NCBI GenBank assembly: GCA_002323325.1
Contig: DCQA01000042.1
Coordinates: forward strand, 1-29,182
Length of the DNA stretch: 29,182 nucleotides
Source of the DNA: Coxiellaceae bacterium UBA1530
GTDB taxonomy: Bacteria > Pseudomonadota > Gammaproteobacteria > Coxiellales > Coxiellaceae
Direction: 5' to 3'
The stretch's first letter is position 1, and each line of letters begins with the position of its first letter. The notes below the pieces were generated by a model. The model ran no database searches. It saw nothing but the letters and a program-made list of their open reading frames with translations, and was not told where the DNA came from. A program made the translations under genes and the position numbers. This document shows, piece after piece, positions 7,768 through 15,565 of this stretch.

Positions 7768-10227
7768 CTACACCACAATATTAATCAGTTTTTTGGGAAC
7801 CACAATAACTTTCTTAATCACTTGATTGGAAAGGTGTGCTTGTATGTGTTCATTTTCAAGTGCTATTTGTTCTGTTTCTGATTGTGAAAGATCGGGTGCA
7901 ATAGTGAGGGTCGCTCTTTTTTTTCCATTGATTTGAACAATGAGTAATATTTTCTTTTGCTCAAGGGCATTTTGGTTGGGTGTTGGCCAGCTTGCTGAGA
8001 AGATGTCTTCTGGATATTCCAACAATATCCAGAGGTGGTGAGTCAAGTGCGGCGTGATTGGCGCTAATACGCGCAACAACATTGAAACACATTCCCTAAC
8101 AAAAGCAGGATATATCGCTGTATTAGAATCCATTTGCGTGAGTAAATTAAGCATCTTCATAGTGGCTGATGCTACAGTATTAAACTGTGATCTTTCCATA
8201 TCAACACAGGCTTGTTCCAGAATAGTATGAAAGTTTTGATACGACGAATCTTGAATCAGCTGCGCAGAGATCTGTTCATTAAGCGGTGTATTTTTTGCTG
8301 AAAGAATTAGCGGTTGGTTGTCCATACAGAACATCCATAACTTTTTTAAAAAACGATGCGAACCTTCTATGCCGCTATCTGACCATTCCAGTGATTGCTC
8401 TGGTGGTGCCGCAAAGAGTTGAAAGAACCTGAGTGTGTCTGCGCCGTACTGTTTGATAAGCGCTGTGGGAGAGACGGTGTTGCCTTTCGATTTAGACATT
8501 TTCGCACCATCTTTCAGGACCATGCCCTGTGTCAGTAAAGTCTTAAAAGGCTCGCTAGAATTAACCAAGCCTTCGTCACGCAAAACCTTATGCATAAAGC
8601 GAGCATAAAGTAGATGCATTACGGCGTGCTCAATTCCGCCAATGTAATAATCAACAGGCGACCAATAGTTTGCACGGTCATCGAGCATAGCCTGATTTTG
8701 ATCATAGCTGCAATAGCGTGCATAGTACCAAGAGGATTCAACAAAAGTGTCCATGGTATCTGAATCACGTTTGGCGGGTTCACCGCAATTTGGGCAGGTC
8801 GTATTAAGAAACTCTGGACATTGTTGTAACGCTGATCCTTGCTCTGGCGGAATGATATCGGTGGGTAGCAAAACCGGCAGGCTTTCTTCGGGAGCGGGAA
8901 CATCGCCACAGTGTTTGCATTGAATCATAGGGATGGGTGTTCCCCAGTAGCGCTGTCGAGATATTCCCCAGTCTCTAAGGCGATAATTTGTAGTTTGAGT
9001 GGCTAGATCAAGTTCTATCAGATGCTTAGAGATCGCCTTGATCGCGGCTTTTGATTTAAGCCCGTTAAAGTCACCTGAATTAATCATTATGCCTGGCTCG
9101 GTATAAGGCTTGAGGTTAAAGTCCCAATCAGTTGAGTGGTTGGGGATGACGACAGGCTGAATAGGAAGTTGATAGTGTTTAGCAAACTCGAAGTCTCGTT
9201 GATCATGTGCAGGTACCGACATGACGGCACCGGATCCATATTCCATTAGAACGAAGTTACATATCCAAATGGGAAGTTTGGCTTTCGTGAGGGGGTGTCT
9301 AGTATACATACCAGAGAATATACCCACCTTATTTTGAGTGGAGCGCTCTGCCTCGGTAACGAGCTCTTGATGTTGGCGAATAAACGCTTCAATATTTGGA
9401 TCATCTTTTGCAGCTTGCGTGGACAAGGGGTGTTGTGGTGCTATTGCTAAATAGGTGACCCCCATGAAGGTATCTGGGCGAGTAGTAAACACATCGAGGA
9501 TGTGTTGATGTTTTTGTATAACCTTAAATTGTATTTTCAGCCCCCTAGATCGACCTATCCAATTTTTTTGCATGGTGATCACTTGTTGAGGCCAGTGCTT
9601 CAGCTGATCCAAGTCATCCAGAAGTTCGTCTGCATAGTCTGTGATTTTAAAGAACCATTGTGCAATTTCACGTTGTTCAACAGGTGCACCTGATCGCCAA
9701 CCTTTTCCATCGATGACTTGCTCATTAGCGAGGACGGTTTGGTCAACTGGATCCCAGTTAACTAGGGATTTTTTTTTGTAGATGAGTCCTTTTTTGTATA
9801 GCCGAATAAATAACCACTGTTCCCACTGATAATAACTAGGGTCGCAAGTGGTGACTTCACGGCTCCAGTCAATTGCAAACCCGAGCTGCTTGAGCTGCTT
9901 ACGCATTCGATTGATGTTTTTGTAAGTCCACTCAGAAGGTGATGCCTTATGTTTGATTGCCGCGTTTTCAGCAGGTAAACCAAAGGCATCCCAGCCCATG
10001 GGTTGCAGAACATTTTTTCCTTGCATGTGTTGATAGCGCGATACTGCATCACTGAGGGTATAGTTGCGCACATGTCCTACGTGTAAATCTCCGCTGGGAT
10101 ACGGCAACATTGCCAGACAGTAGAATTTTTCACGACTAAGATCTTCTTTGACCGCAAAGCAGTTGTGTGACTCCCAAAATTCTTGTGCTTTTTTTTCTAC
10201 TTCAGCGGGGTTGTAGTCATGCGACAT
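7768..10227 (-). CDS. leuS: Leucyl-tRNA synthetase
   Basis: A class I synthetase that charges tRNA-Leu with leucine, 819 residues from the ATG at 10227. An in-frame ATG exists nine bases upstream at 10236; the inner start gives MSHDYNPAEVE, the same spacing as the E. coli N-terminus. The HIGH motif is PYPSGDLHVGH (about residues 42-52) and KMSKS is at about 576-580. Zinc-type cysteine pairs CKHCG and CPNCG flank the second catalytic half. The editing domain carries TTRPDT (about 248-253) and the editing aspartate region VPAHDQRDFEF. A run of nine A encodes lysines at 9769-9777 (T on the plus strand). It is the first gene of the minus-strand run to nadD and beyond. Confidence 0.97.
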   Translation of the reverse strand: MSHDYNPAEVEKKAQEFWESHNCFAVKEDLSREKFYCLAMLPYPSGDLHVGHVRNYTLSDAVSRYQHMQGKNVLQPMGWDAFGLPAENAAIKHKASPSEWTYKNINRMRKQLKQLGFAIDWSREVTTCDPSYYQWEQWLFIRLYKKGLIYKKKSLVNWDPVDQTVLANEQVIDGKGWRSGAPVEQREIAQWFFKITDYADELLDDLDQLKHWPQQVITMQKNWIGRSRGLKIQFKVIQKHQHILDVFTTRPDTFMGVTYLAIAPQHPLSTQAAKDDPNIEAFIRQHQELVTEAERSTQNKVGIFSGMYTRHPLTKAKLPIWICNFVLMEYGSGAVMSVPAHDQRDFEFAKHYQLPIQPVVIPNHSTDWDFNLKPYTEPGIMINSGDFNGLKSKAAIKAISKHLIELDLATQTTNYRLRDWGISRQRYWGTPIPMIQCKHCGDVPAPEESLPVLLPTDIIPPEQGSALQQCPEFLNTTCPNCGEPAKRDSDTMDTFVESSWYYARYCSYDQNQAMLDDRANYWSPVDYYIGGIEHAVMHLLYARFMHKVLRDEGLVNSSEPFKTLLTQGMVLKDGAKMSKSKGNTVSPTALIKQYGADTLRFFQLFAAPPEQSLEWSDSGIEGSHRFLKKLWMFCMDNQPLILSAKNTPLNEQISAQLIQDSSYQNFHTILEQACVDMERSQFNTVASATMKMLNLLTQMDSNTAIYPAFVRECVSMLLRVLAPITPHLTHHLWILLEYPEDIFSASWPTPNQNALEQKKILLIVQINGKKRATLTIAPDLSQSETEQIALENEHIQAHLSNQVIKKVIVVPKKLINIVV

Positions 10228-10244
10228 GTAATGCATCCGTTATC

Positions 10245-10264
10245 ATCCTAAGAGCGTCTAGGAT
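10245..10264. repeat. Inverted repeat over the leuS leader and ribosome site
   Basis: ATCCTA (10245-10250) and TAGGAT (10259-10264) are inverted copies around an 8-base loop, just upstream of the leuS start. On the minus strand the second arm contains the AGGAT ribosome-site-like sequence, so pairing could mask it. The stem is only 6 bp and may be chance. Confidence 0.3.
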
Positions 10265-10287
10265 ACATCAGTCTTAAAATAGTTCAA
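10260..10287 (-). promoter_or_regulatory. Possible promoter for leuS
   Basis: On the minus strand TTGAAC (10282-10287) and TATCCT (10260-10265) are separated by 16 bases, which fits a sigma-70 promoter with an imperfect -10. It would give a very short leader before leuS. This is a weak pattern match only. Confidence 0.25.
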
Positions 10288-10406
10288 CAGCCTCAAATCA
10301 TTGGATTTTTTGAGATAATATCGAATAAAACATGTTCAAAATGAAGTCGATAAGGCGATATTTGTTTATTTTTAGATCATTTCAAGTGTTTTTGTAAGCT
10401 ATTTCG

Positions 10407-10424
10407 TATTCAGTCTATTGAATA
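10407..10424. repeat. 6-bp inverted repeat at a predicted promoter
   Basis: TATTCA (10407-10412) and TGAATA (10419-10424) are perfect inverted copies around six bases. The right arm overlaps the predicted -35 element of the TraI_2 protein gene, so it could be an operator. The evidence is positional only. Confidence 0.3.
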
Positions 10425-10447
10425 AGGCGCATACTCTACTTTAAAAT
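10418..10447 (+). promoter_or_regulatory. Predicted sigma-70 promoter of the TraI_2 protein gene
   Basis: TTGAAT (10418-10423) and TAAAAT (10442-10447) are 18 bases apart and match the sigma-70 consensus well. Transcription would start near 10454, which excludes the ATG at 10448 and agrees with the downstream start at 10508. Confidence 0.45.
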
Positions 10448-10507
10448 ATGCTCGTAAACTATGAGCCTCTAAATTCACCTTCAGTGCACGTAGGTTGCAG
10501 GAGAATT

Positions 10508-11722
10508 ATGTTTATCAAATCATCTAATCTAGACATGAGCGCCATTCGTTTTAAGGCTTATAAAGAAGGCCACCTGCTACCTGTTATGCAGGCTGAGGTT
10601 ATGATGGATTCATTTCGTTATCAAGCGTTGATTAAGCAATTGCATGATGCGTCAGGTTTAGATGACTTATCCTTTGATCACTTATACAACGATTTACTGT
10701 TGTCTTTCGCGTCATGTGTTCAACTGTTACCAAGACAAACCAACGGGCTGTTGGGTGGGTTGCTTAGTGAGGCCATTGCGCGTGCATCCTTAGTCATGCA
10801 GTCTCCTGAGAATCAAGTACTCTCAGACTTACAAAAGTATGCCTTATTTTCAGCTGCAATTTTTTGTGATATCGGGCACGTTATTACTAGTCACTGTGTC
10901 ATGTTGACGGATAAAGAAGGAAATTTTGTAAAAGAGTGGAATCCCTTTGAAGGTTTGATGTCTGAGGAAGAGGGGCTTTTTTACAAAATTTATCCGCGGC
11001 ATTATCTCCATCAGCGTCTACAGGGCGCAATTACAGTATTACTTGCAAGACAGTTAATGCCTCGTGAGGGTTTTTTATGGATATCTAGCAACTTAGATAT
11101 TTACTCCCAATGGTTGGATGCTCTCAATGGTGATGATAGTCGCGGCGGGGGTATTAGGCGAGCTTTAGCATTGATTAAGCTTGATGACATTATGGAGCTA
11201 TTAAATGCATTGGGTCAGTTAAGTGAAGAATTAGTAATACCTTCCGTAAATCGTGAGGGTGAAGCTTTTTTTCGTTGGTTGCGCGATGGGATATCAAATC
11301 AATCAATAGCAGTCAATACTGCTGATGCCATGGTGCATATGGTTGATGAAGGAGTTTTCATTGATGATAAGATTATTAAAAAGTTTACGGACTTAAGCCC
11401 AGCCTCAATTGGATTATTTGTTGTCAAGCATCAGGTGGGTAATTTGCTCGGTATTCCTCAGAAGTGTGGTGAGGACTTTCTGCATGCCATGTTTTTTGGA
11501 GAGTCTGCAGGTTTTTCAAGTGTTACTTCAGGTTCACGCTCTAATCGTTCCGGAATGGTGTTAAATGATCGCTCTATTCTGGACCTATCCGGTCAATACC
11601 ATACTAAAAGTACTTTTGTGAGCGCGCGCCAGAGTTTGCAGTCACTGGTTCAGCAAAAACCTTCTATTGCGTCAGTTGCTAACACCGTTCAACTTCAAAG
11701 TGACCGATCACGAGGGAAGTGA
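10508..11722 (+). CDS. TraI_2 / MobH-like domain protein outside any conjugation cluster
   Basis: A 404-residue protein. The ATG at 10508 is chosen because AGGAG lies five bases upstream; an earlier in-frame ATG at 10448 sits on the predicted promoter. Residues about 30-225 resemble the N-terminal TraI_2 domain of MobH relaxases from integrative elements. Landmarks are FASCVQLLPRQTNGLLGGLL (67-86), FCDIGHVIT (119-127), EWNPFEG (143-149), and RHYLHQRLQGA (164-174). Residues about 250-295 resemble the TraI_2 C-terminal domain (FFRWLRDGI, VNTADAMVHMVDEGVF). In relaxases the family has a histidine-rich LLPAS-x-x-HHH-GGL segment and an HD pair; here these read RQTNGLLGGL and CD, so the metal site appears changed. 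The tail (about 335-404) is Ser-rich. No mobilisation or type IV coupling genes are near. Assignment is from memory of the family pattern. Confidence 0.68.
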   Translation: MFIKSSNLDMSAIRFKAYKEGHLLPVMQAEVMMDSFRYQALIKQLHDASGLDDLSFDHLYNDLLLSFASCVQLLPRQTNGLLGGLLSEAIARASLVMQSPENQVLSDLQKYALFSAAIFCDIGHVITSHCVMLTDKEGNFVKEWNPFEGLMSEEEGLFYKIYPRHYLHQRLQGAITVLLARQLMPREGFLWISSNLDIYSQWLDALNGDDSRGGGIRRALALIKLDDIMELLNALGQLSEELVIPSVNREGEAFFRWLRDGISNQSIAVNTADAMVHMVDEGVFIDDKIIKKFTDLSPASIGLFVVKHQVGNLLGIPQKCGEDFLHAMFFGESAGFSSVTSGSRSNRSGMVLNDRSILDLSGQYHTKSTFVSARQSLQSLVQQKPSIASVANTVQLQSDRSRGK

Positions 11723-11735
11723 GCTTGCAGCACTT

Positions 11736-12446
11736 TTATATGAGTGAGTAGATGCAATACTCCGTCGGTATAAATTGAAAGTTAAGAATGTCAAAGACGT
11801 AGATTCCAATCAGAGTGTGAGAAAGCGTCACGCCTGCAAGGTTAGGTTTCTTATAGTACATGTATCCCCACATTATTCCTGGAATTATGGTGAGAAGTGC
11901 ATGGGTTAAACCAAAAAAAGTGACGTGAGCACATGCAAAGATAAGATTGGATACTAGAATGGCAAGAAATAAGTACTGTTTCTTATAAATATTATAGAGA
12001 GTAGTTTGTAAAACACCTCGAATAATGAACTCTTGAACAAATGAAAAGGGTAAATAGATCAGCATGCTGGTGTAGCGTTTGGGGTCGATGTGTAATGAAA
12101 AATGAAATGGTTGAGAAGCTAATAGATAAGCTGCTCCTGTTGCTAGTGCACAGAAAGCAATGGTCCAGACAATGCTTTGCATGATCGAGCTTAAAAAGAA
12201 CTTTTTAGTAATACCAAAACGCGAAAGCTCTGGTCTAGGGTTTGTGGCAAAGTAAATGGTTGCCATGATCGCAAAGAAGAGGAATAAAAATGTGCTGTCT
12301 AACGCTAAATCATAGTGCATGTAAATGAACGTTTGTACGTTCCATGAAAGCACATAGATGCACATGATAGCGATTGTTCTTACCAGAATACGTGCATCGT
12401 ATTCATATTGCTCAGTCGCAGTTTTATTTGCGGTGGTGTTTTTCAT
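11736..12446 (-). CDS. CPBP-family intramembrane protease-like protein
   Basis: A 236-residue membrane protein with about six to eight hydrophobic helices (about 24-44, 50-67, 85-110, 125-140, 157-178, 182-195, 208-222). It matches the CPBP (CAAX protease / bacteriocin-processing) family. Motif 1 is QEFIIR at residues 138-143, motif 2 is the His at 174 in FACAHVTFFG, and a third His is at 210 in LSHTLIG. Motif 1 normally reads EExxxR; here the first Glu is Gln. The second Glu and the Arg are kept. Activity may be altered. The ribosome site AAGGATG precedes the ATG at 12446, and TATACT on the minus strand at 12489-12494 may be a -10. It is convergent with the TraI_2 gene with only 13 bases between them. 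Confidence 0.75.
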   Translation of the reverse strand: MKNTTANKTATEQYEYDARILVRTIAIMCIYVLSWNVQTFIYMHYDLALDSTFLFLFFAIMATIYFATNPRPELSRFGITKKFFLSSIMQSIVWTIAFCALATGAAYLLASQPFHFSLHIDPKRYTSMLIYLPFSFVQEFIIRGVLQTTLYNIYKKQYLFLAILVSNLIFACAHVTFFGLTHALLTIIPGIMWGYMYYKKPNLAGVTLSHTLIGIYVFDILNFQFIPTEYCIYSLI

Positions 12447-12564
12447 TTTGAATCATCCTTGAGGCGCTGATCAGTTGAGATTGCTCATAGTATAATTTTT
12501 TTTTACTGAGGAATCATCTACTACTTATTGGCCATGTGCTTAGTGGGTATCCTAGTATTATTGA

Positions 12565-13083
12565 TTATTTTTTCTTTTTAATTTTTTTTAATTGTTTTAA
12601 TACTCTTTGACGTTTTAGCGGGCTGAGATAATCAATGAATAAAATACCCTTGAGGTGGTCGAGTTCATGCTGAATGCATTTTGCCATAAAGCCATCAGCT
12701 TCAAAGTTAAGTGTGTTACCGTGGCGATCTTGTGCTGCTACGGTGATTTCTTCCGCTCGAGGGATTTTCTCATAGACAGCACCGCCAGGTCCAACAGACA
12801 TGCAGCCTTCTTCCTCGTGGGTTTCACCACGAGTTGCTACAATTTTCGCATTCACTAAACAAAATGGTTCGTCTTTTTTTTCAGAAAAATCAATGACTGT
12901 GATATGTGGTGGATCGATCAGGTCTAACTGCGTAGCAGCCAGGGCTGCACAGTTTTTTTGCGCATAATGCGTTTCAAACATGTCGTCAATAATACGTTGC
13001 GTACTACTTCCAAAGTCGGTTACTGTTTTCCCAACGGTTTTTAGACGAGGGTCAGGGTATTGTAAAATTTTAAGCACTGTCAA
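12565..13083 (-). CDS. def: Peptide deformylase, TTG start
   Basis: The enzyme removes the formyl group from new N-terminal methionines. The frame is open upstream to an ATG at 13122, but the start is placed at TTG 13083. TGGAG lies seven bases before it and the resulting N-terminus (MTVLKILQYPDPRL) matches the family. The product is 172 residues. Metal-binding motifs are EEGCMS with C94 and HELDH with H139, E140 and H143, all intact. Motif 1, usually GxGLAAxQ, reads CAALAATQ (45-52), with Gly replaced. I recall similar sequences in Legionella-type deformylases, but cannot verify that. The C-terminus ends in a lysine-rich tail (KQLKKIKKKK). It lies 109 bases after ung with a hairpin between. 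Confidence 0.93.
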   Translation of the reverse strand: MTVLKILQYPDPRLKTVGKTVTDFGSSTQRIIDDMFETHYAQKNCAALAATQLDLIDPPHITVIDFSEKKDEPFCLVNAKIVATRGETHEEEGCMSVGPGGAVYEKIPRAEEITVAAQDRHGNTLNFEADGFMAKCIQHELDHLKGILFIDYLSPLKRQRVLKQLKKIKKKK

Positions 13084-13144
13084 TGTGTGTCTCCAGAAGT
13101 TTAGCTGCATTAGAACGAGCAATGTCTTCGTACGGAGAGCCTAC

Positions 13145-13175
13145 TCGATGAGCTAGAAGTCACTCTAGCTATCGA
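13145..13175. repeat. 12-bp bulged hairpin between ung and def
   Basis: TCGAT (13145-13149), an unpaired G, and AGCTAGA (13151-13157) pair with TCTAGCT (13164-13170) and ATCGA (13171-13175) around the loop AGTCAC. This is the strongest stem I found in the window. On the transcribed (minus) strand it follows the ung stop by 17 bases and precedes the def start by 61. No T-run follows, so it is more likely an operator, RNA-processing or stability element than an intrinsic terminator. Confidence 0.6.
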
Positions 13176-13192
13176 AAGGAATGAAGTCAAGG

Positions 13193-13873
13193 TCACCAAT
13201 CGATGGGGGTCCGGCCGTTTTGGGTGAGCCAGGTGTTAGTTTTCGAAAAATGGCAACAGGTGAAGAACCCTCTGTGTGCGGAAAGAGGGGAGGGGTGTGG
13301 TGCTGTTAAGAAGTGATGTTGTGAGTGGGTAATTAAACTTAACTTTTTTTGAGCATGCTTACCCCACAGTAGGTAGATAATCGGTTTGGAGTGGCGGTTC
13401 AGCAACTGTATGACTCGATCTGTGAATGTTTCCCAGCCGATATTACTATGAGAGCCTGCTTTGTAAGCCTCAACCGAAAGAGCACTATTTAAAAGAAGAA
13501 CGCCCTGTTTTGCCCAAGGTGTCAGGTCGCCACCAACTATTCGTGACTGCCCAATGTCCATTTCTACGGCTTTGACGATATTTTTTAGTGAGGGTGGACG
13601 AGGGGCGCCTTCTGGAACAGAAAAGCACAACCCGTTTGCTTGATTGGGATTGTGGTAGGGGTCTTGTCCTATGATAACAACTTTCACAGCATCAAATGGG
13701 GTCAGATTAAGAGCTTTGAAGTAATCGCTTGTCTGAGGGTAAACAATAGTACCCTGACTGATTTGTTGAGTGATATGCTGCTTTATGCTCTTAAAGTAAT
13801 CCTTTTGCTGTTCTTCTTGAATAAATTGATTCCAATCATAGGTTTTCGATACTTCATTCATGTATATGCTCAT
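13193..13873 (-). CDS. ung: Uracil-DNA glycosylase (family 1)
   Basis: The enzyme removes uracil from DNA in base excision repair. The protein has 226 residues. GQDPYHNPNQANGLCFSV (69-86) holds the catalytic Asp71. LLLNSALSVE (127-136) is the uracil-recognition Asn strand. HPSPLSAHRGFF (193-204) holds the catalytic His193 and the DNA-intercalating loop. All key residues are present. The ATG at 13873 shares one base with the rlpA stop (TAATG), so translation is probably coupled. A second ATG at codon 5 is a possible alternative. Confidence 0.97.
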   Translation of the reverse strand: MSIYMNEVSKTYDWNQFIQEEQQKDYFKSIKQHITQQISQGTIVYPQTSDYFKALNLTPFDAVKVVIIGQDPYHNPNQANGLCFSVPEGAPRPPSLKNIVKAVEMDIGQSRIVGGDLTPWAKQGVLLLNSALSVEAYKAGSHSNIGWETFTDRVIQLLNRHSKPIIYLLWGKHAQKKLSLITHSQHHFLTAPHPSPLSAHRGFFTCCHFSKTNTWLTQNGRTPIDW

Positions 13874-14715
13874 TAGCTAATGACGGTTAGAGCTTCTCGG
13901 TAACCCGCTTGTTGCAGTTGTGCCAGTAGTTGATCAGATTCACCTACGCCTTTGAGTGGGCCTATTTGAACCAAGAAAAGCTTACCTGATGCATGTTGTT
14001 GAGTTTCAATACGGACGCCTTTGTGTGTTAGAGAAGCCAGTTGCTGTTTCAAAAGAGAGGCATTACTTTGATTATGAAATGCGCCTACTTGTAGGAAAAG
14101 TTGTGGGTTATGCGCTAATTGAGTCGTTGAGTTAATCAGGTAGGAGGGCTGATTCGATTGGGTTGCCAAAGTAGATTGTGGGACGCTTGTAACAGTTTTT
14201 ACCTCAACTAAAGCAGTGCCTTTTTGAGAAAAACCCAGTTTTGATGCTGCTGCATATGAAAGATCAATGATTCGATTAGGGGCAAATGGTCCTCTATCGT
14301 TCACTCGTACGATGATAGTCTCTCCATTTTCTAGATTCGTGACTTGTGCATAACAGGGAATCGGAAGCTCAGGGCTGGCCGCTGTCATAGCTAACATGTC
14401 ATAAGGTTCTCGGCTCGAAGTAAGTCGCCCATGAAATTTTGTGCCATACCACGAAGCAATTCCGCGCTTTTGATAGCCATCTGAGGTAGGTAAAACGAAG
14501 TAGCGCTTACCAGCTATGACGTAGGAGGGGGGATTCCCATAACGACTCTTAGTTTCTTTTCGAGGTATTGGATTTTTTATTTGGCTAACGTTGATATTTC
14601 CTTTGGGTGGGCCATCTTGTGGTACCTTTCTGCTGCATGCACTCAGAATAAGAGACATCATTACGGATAGTAGAACGAATTTTACAGAGATGAAAATTAG
14701 GGGCTGTTTGGGCAT
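13873..14715 (-). CDS. rlpA: RlpA septal-ring lipoprotein, lytic transglycosylase
   Basis: RlpA is an outer-membrane lipoprotein that cleaves naked glycan strands at the division site. The protein has 280 residues. A lipoprotein signal peptide ends in LILSAC with Cys27. A double-psi beta-barrel domain spans about 82-165, with RGIASWYGTKFHGRLTSS, Glu103 in REPYD, and Asp140 in VRVNDRGPF, the residues linked to catalysis in P. aeruginosa RlpA. A SPOR domain that binds denuded glycans covers about 204-279 (LFLQVGAF to REALTVIS). The segment usually GEPYD reads REPYD, with the Glu kept. AGGATG before the ATG is the ribosome site. rlpA and ung form a coupled pair divergent from rlmB. Confidence 0.93.
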   Translation of the reverse strand: MPKQPLIFISVKFVLLSVMMSLILSACSRKVPQDGPPKGNINVSQIKNPIPRKETKSRYGNPPSYVIAGKRYFVLPTSDGYQKRGIASWYGTKFHGRLTSSREPYDMLAMTAASPELPIPCYAQVTNLENGETIIVRVNDRGPFAPNRIIDLSYAAASKLGFSQKGTALVEVKTVTSVPQSTLATQSNQPSYLINSTTQLAHNPQLFLQVGAFHNQSNASLLKQQLASLTHKGVRIETQQHASGKLFLVQIGPLKGVGESDQLLAQLQQAGYREALTVIS

Positions 14716-14795
14716 GAAGCATCCTTGTCTTCCAAAAAATTAGCTGTCATCATAGCGAATCTTAAAAAAGGTGCAAGGTTTGCCCTGGGGTTTTT

Positions 14796-15536
14796 ATGTC
14801 ACGAGCTCAATGGATTTATGGATATCACGCTTTACGGATCGCTTTACTAACTTCTCCGGATATGATTGTGCAGCTGTACTTGCAATCAGGCCGGCAAGAT
14901 GACCGGATGGAAACGATTGCCCAGTTAGCAAAACAGCAAGGTATCACTATTTCTCAAGCCTCATCAGCTGCTCTCAGTCAAATGGCGAATGGCCAAGTTC
15001 ATCAGGGTATGATCGCACAAGCTCAAAAAACGATCAGTTTCTCCGAAAAAGATTTATCGGCGATTTTAATTGATGAAGTCGCGCCATTACTACTGATACT
15101 GGATAGTGTGCAAGATCCACATAATCTTGGTGCGTGCTTGCGCAGTGCCAATGCATTTAATGTGTGTGCTGTGCTTGCCCCCAAAGATCGTGCTGTCGGC
15201 ATGACACCAGTCGTTGAGAAAGTTGCTTGTGGGGCAGCAGCTTTAACGCCATTTCTCACTGTGACCAACTTAGTCAGAACAATTCAGTGGCTCAAGAAGC
15301 AAGGTTTTTGGATTGTTGGCACAGACGATCAATCCACCGAAGAGATTAGCACGTTGGATCTGAAGGGCCCCATTGCTTTTGTGATGGGAAACGAAGGCAG
15401 TGGCATGCGTCGCTTGGTGCGCGAGCAATGCGACTTTCTAGCGCGCATTGACCTCCCAGGAGATGTGAGCAGCCTCAATGTCTCAGTGGCAACAGGCATT
15501 TGTTTGTATGAATCTCAACGACAAAGAGCCTTGTAA
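14796..15536 (+). CDS. rlmB: 23S rRNA (guanosine-2251 2'-O)-methyltransferase
   Basis: A SpoU-family methyltransferase that modifies G2251 in the ribosomal P loop, 246 residues. An N-terminal substrate-binding domain begins with WIYGYHALRIAL. The knotted SPOUT domain has motif 1 DPHNLGACLRSA (107-118), motif 2 VMGNEGSGM (196-204) and motif 3 SSLNVSVATG (225-234). These match RlmB better than TrmH or TrmL because of the N-terminal domain and the VEKVACGAA segment. GGGG lies five bases before the ATG. The gene is convergent with suhB. Confidence 0.93.
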   Translation: MSRAQWIYGYHALRIALLTSPDMIVQLYLQSGRQDDRMETIAQLAKQQGITISQASSAALSQMANGQVHQGMIAQAQKTISFSEKDLSAILIDEVAPLLLILDSVQDPHNLGACLRSANAFNVCAVLAPKDRAVGMTPVVEKVACGAAALTPFLTVTNLVRTIQWLKKQGFWIVGTDDQSTEEISTLDLKGPIAFVMGNEGSGMRRLVREQCDFLARIDLPGDVSSLNVSVATGICLYESQRQRAL

Positions 15537-15565
15537 TTTTTCTGGAAATCAGCTGACTGTTTGTG

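Noticed and set aside
10448..10507. Longer start of the TraI_2 protein at 10448
   Set aside because: The ATG lies on the predicted -10/start region and lacks a ribosome site, while AGGAG precedes the ATG at 10508.
10508..11722. Evidence of an integrative conjugative element
   Set aside because: Only one TraI_2-like protein is present, with altered key residues. No integrase, coupling protein, pilus gene or attachment repeats were seen.
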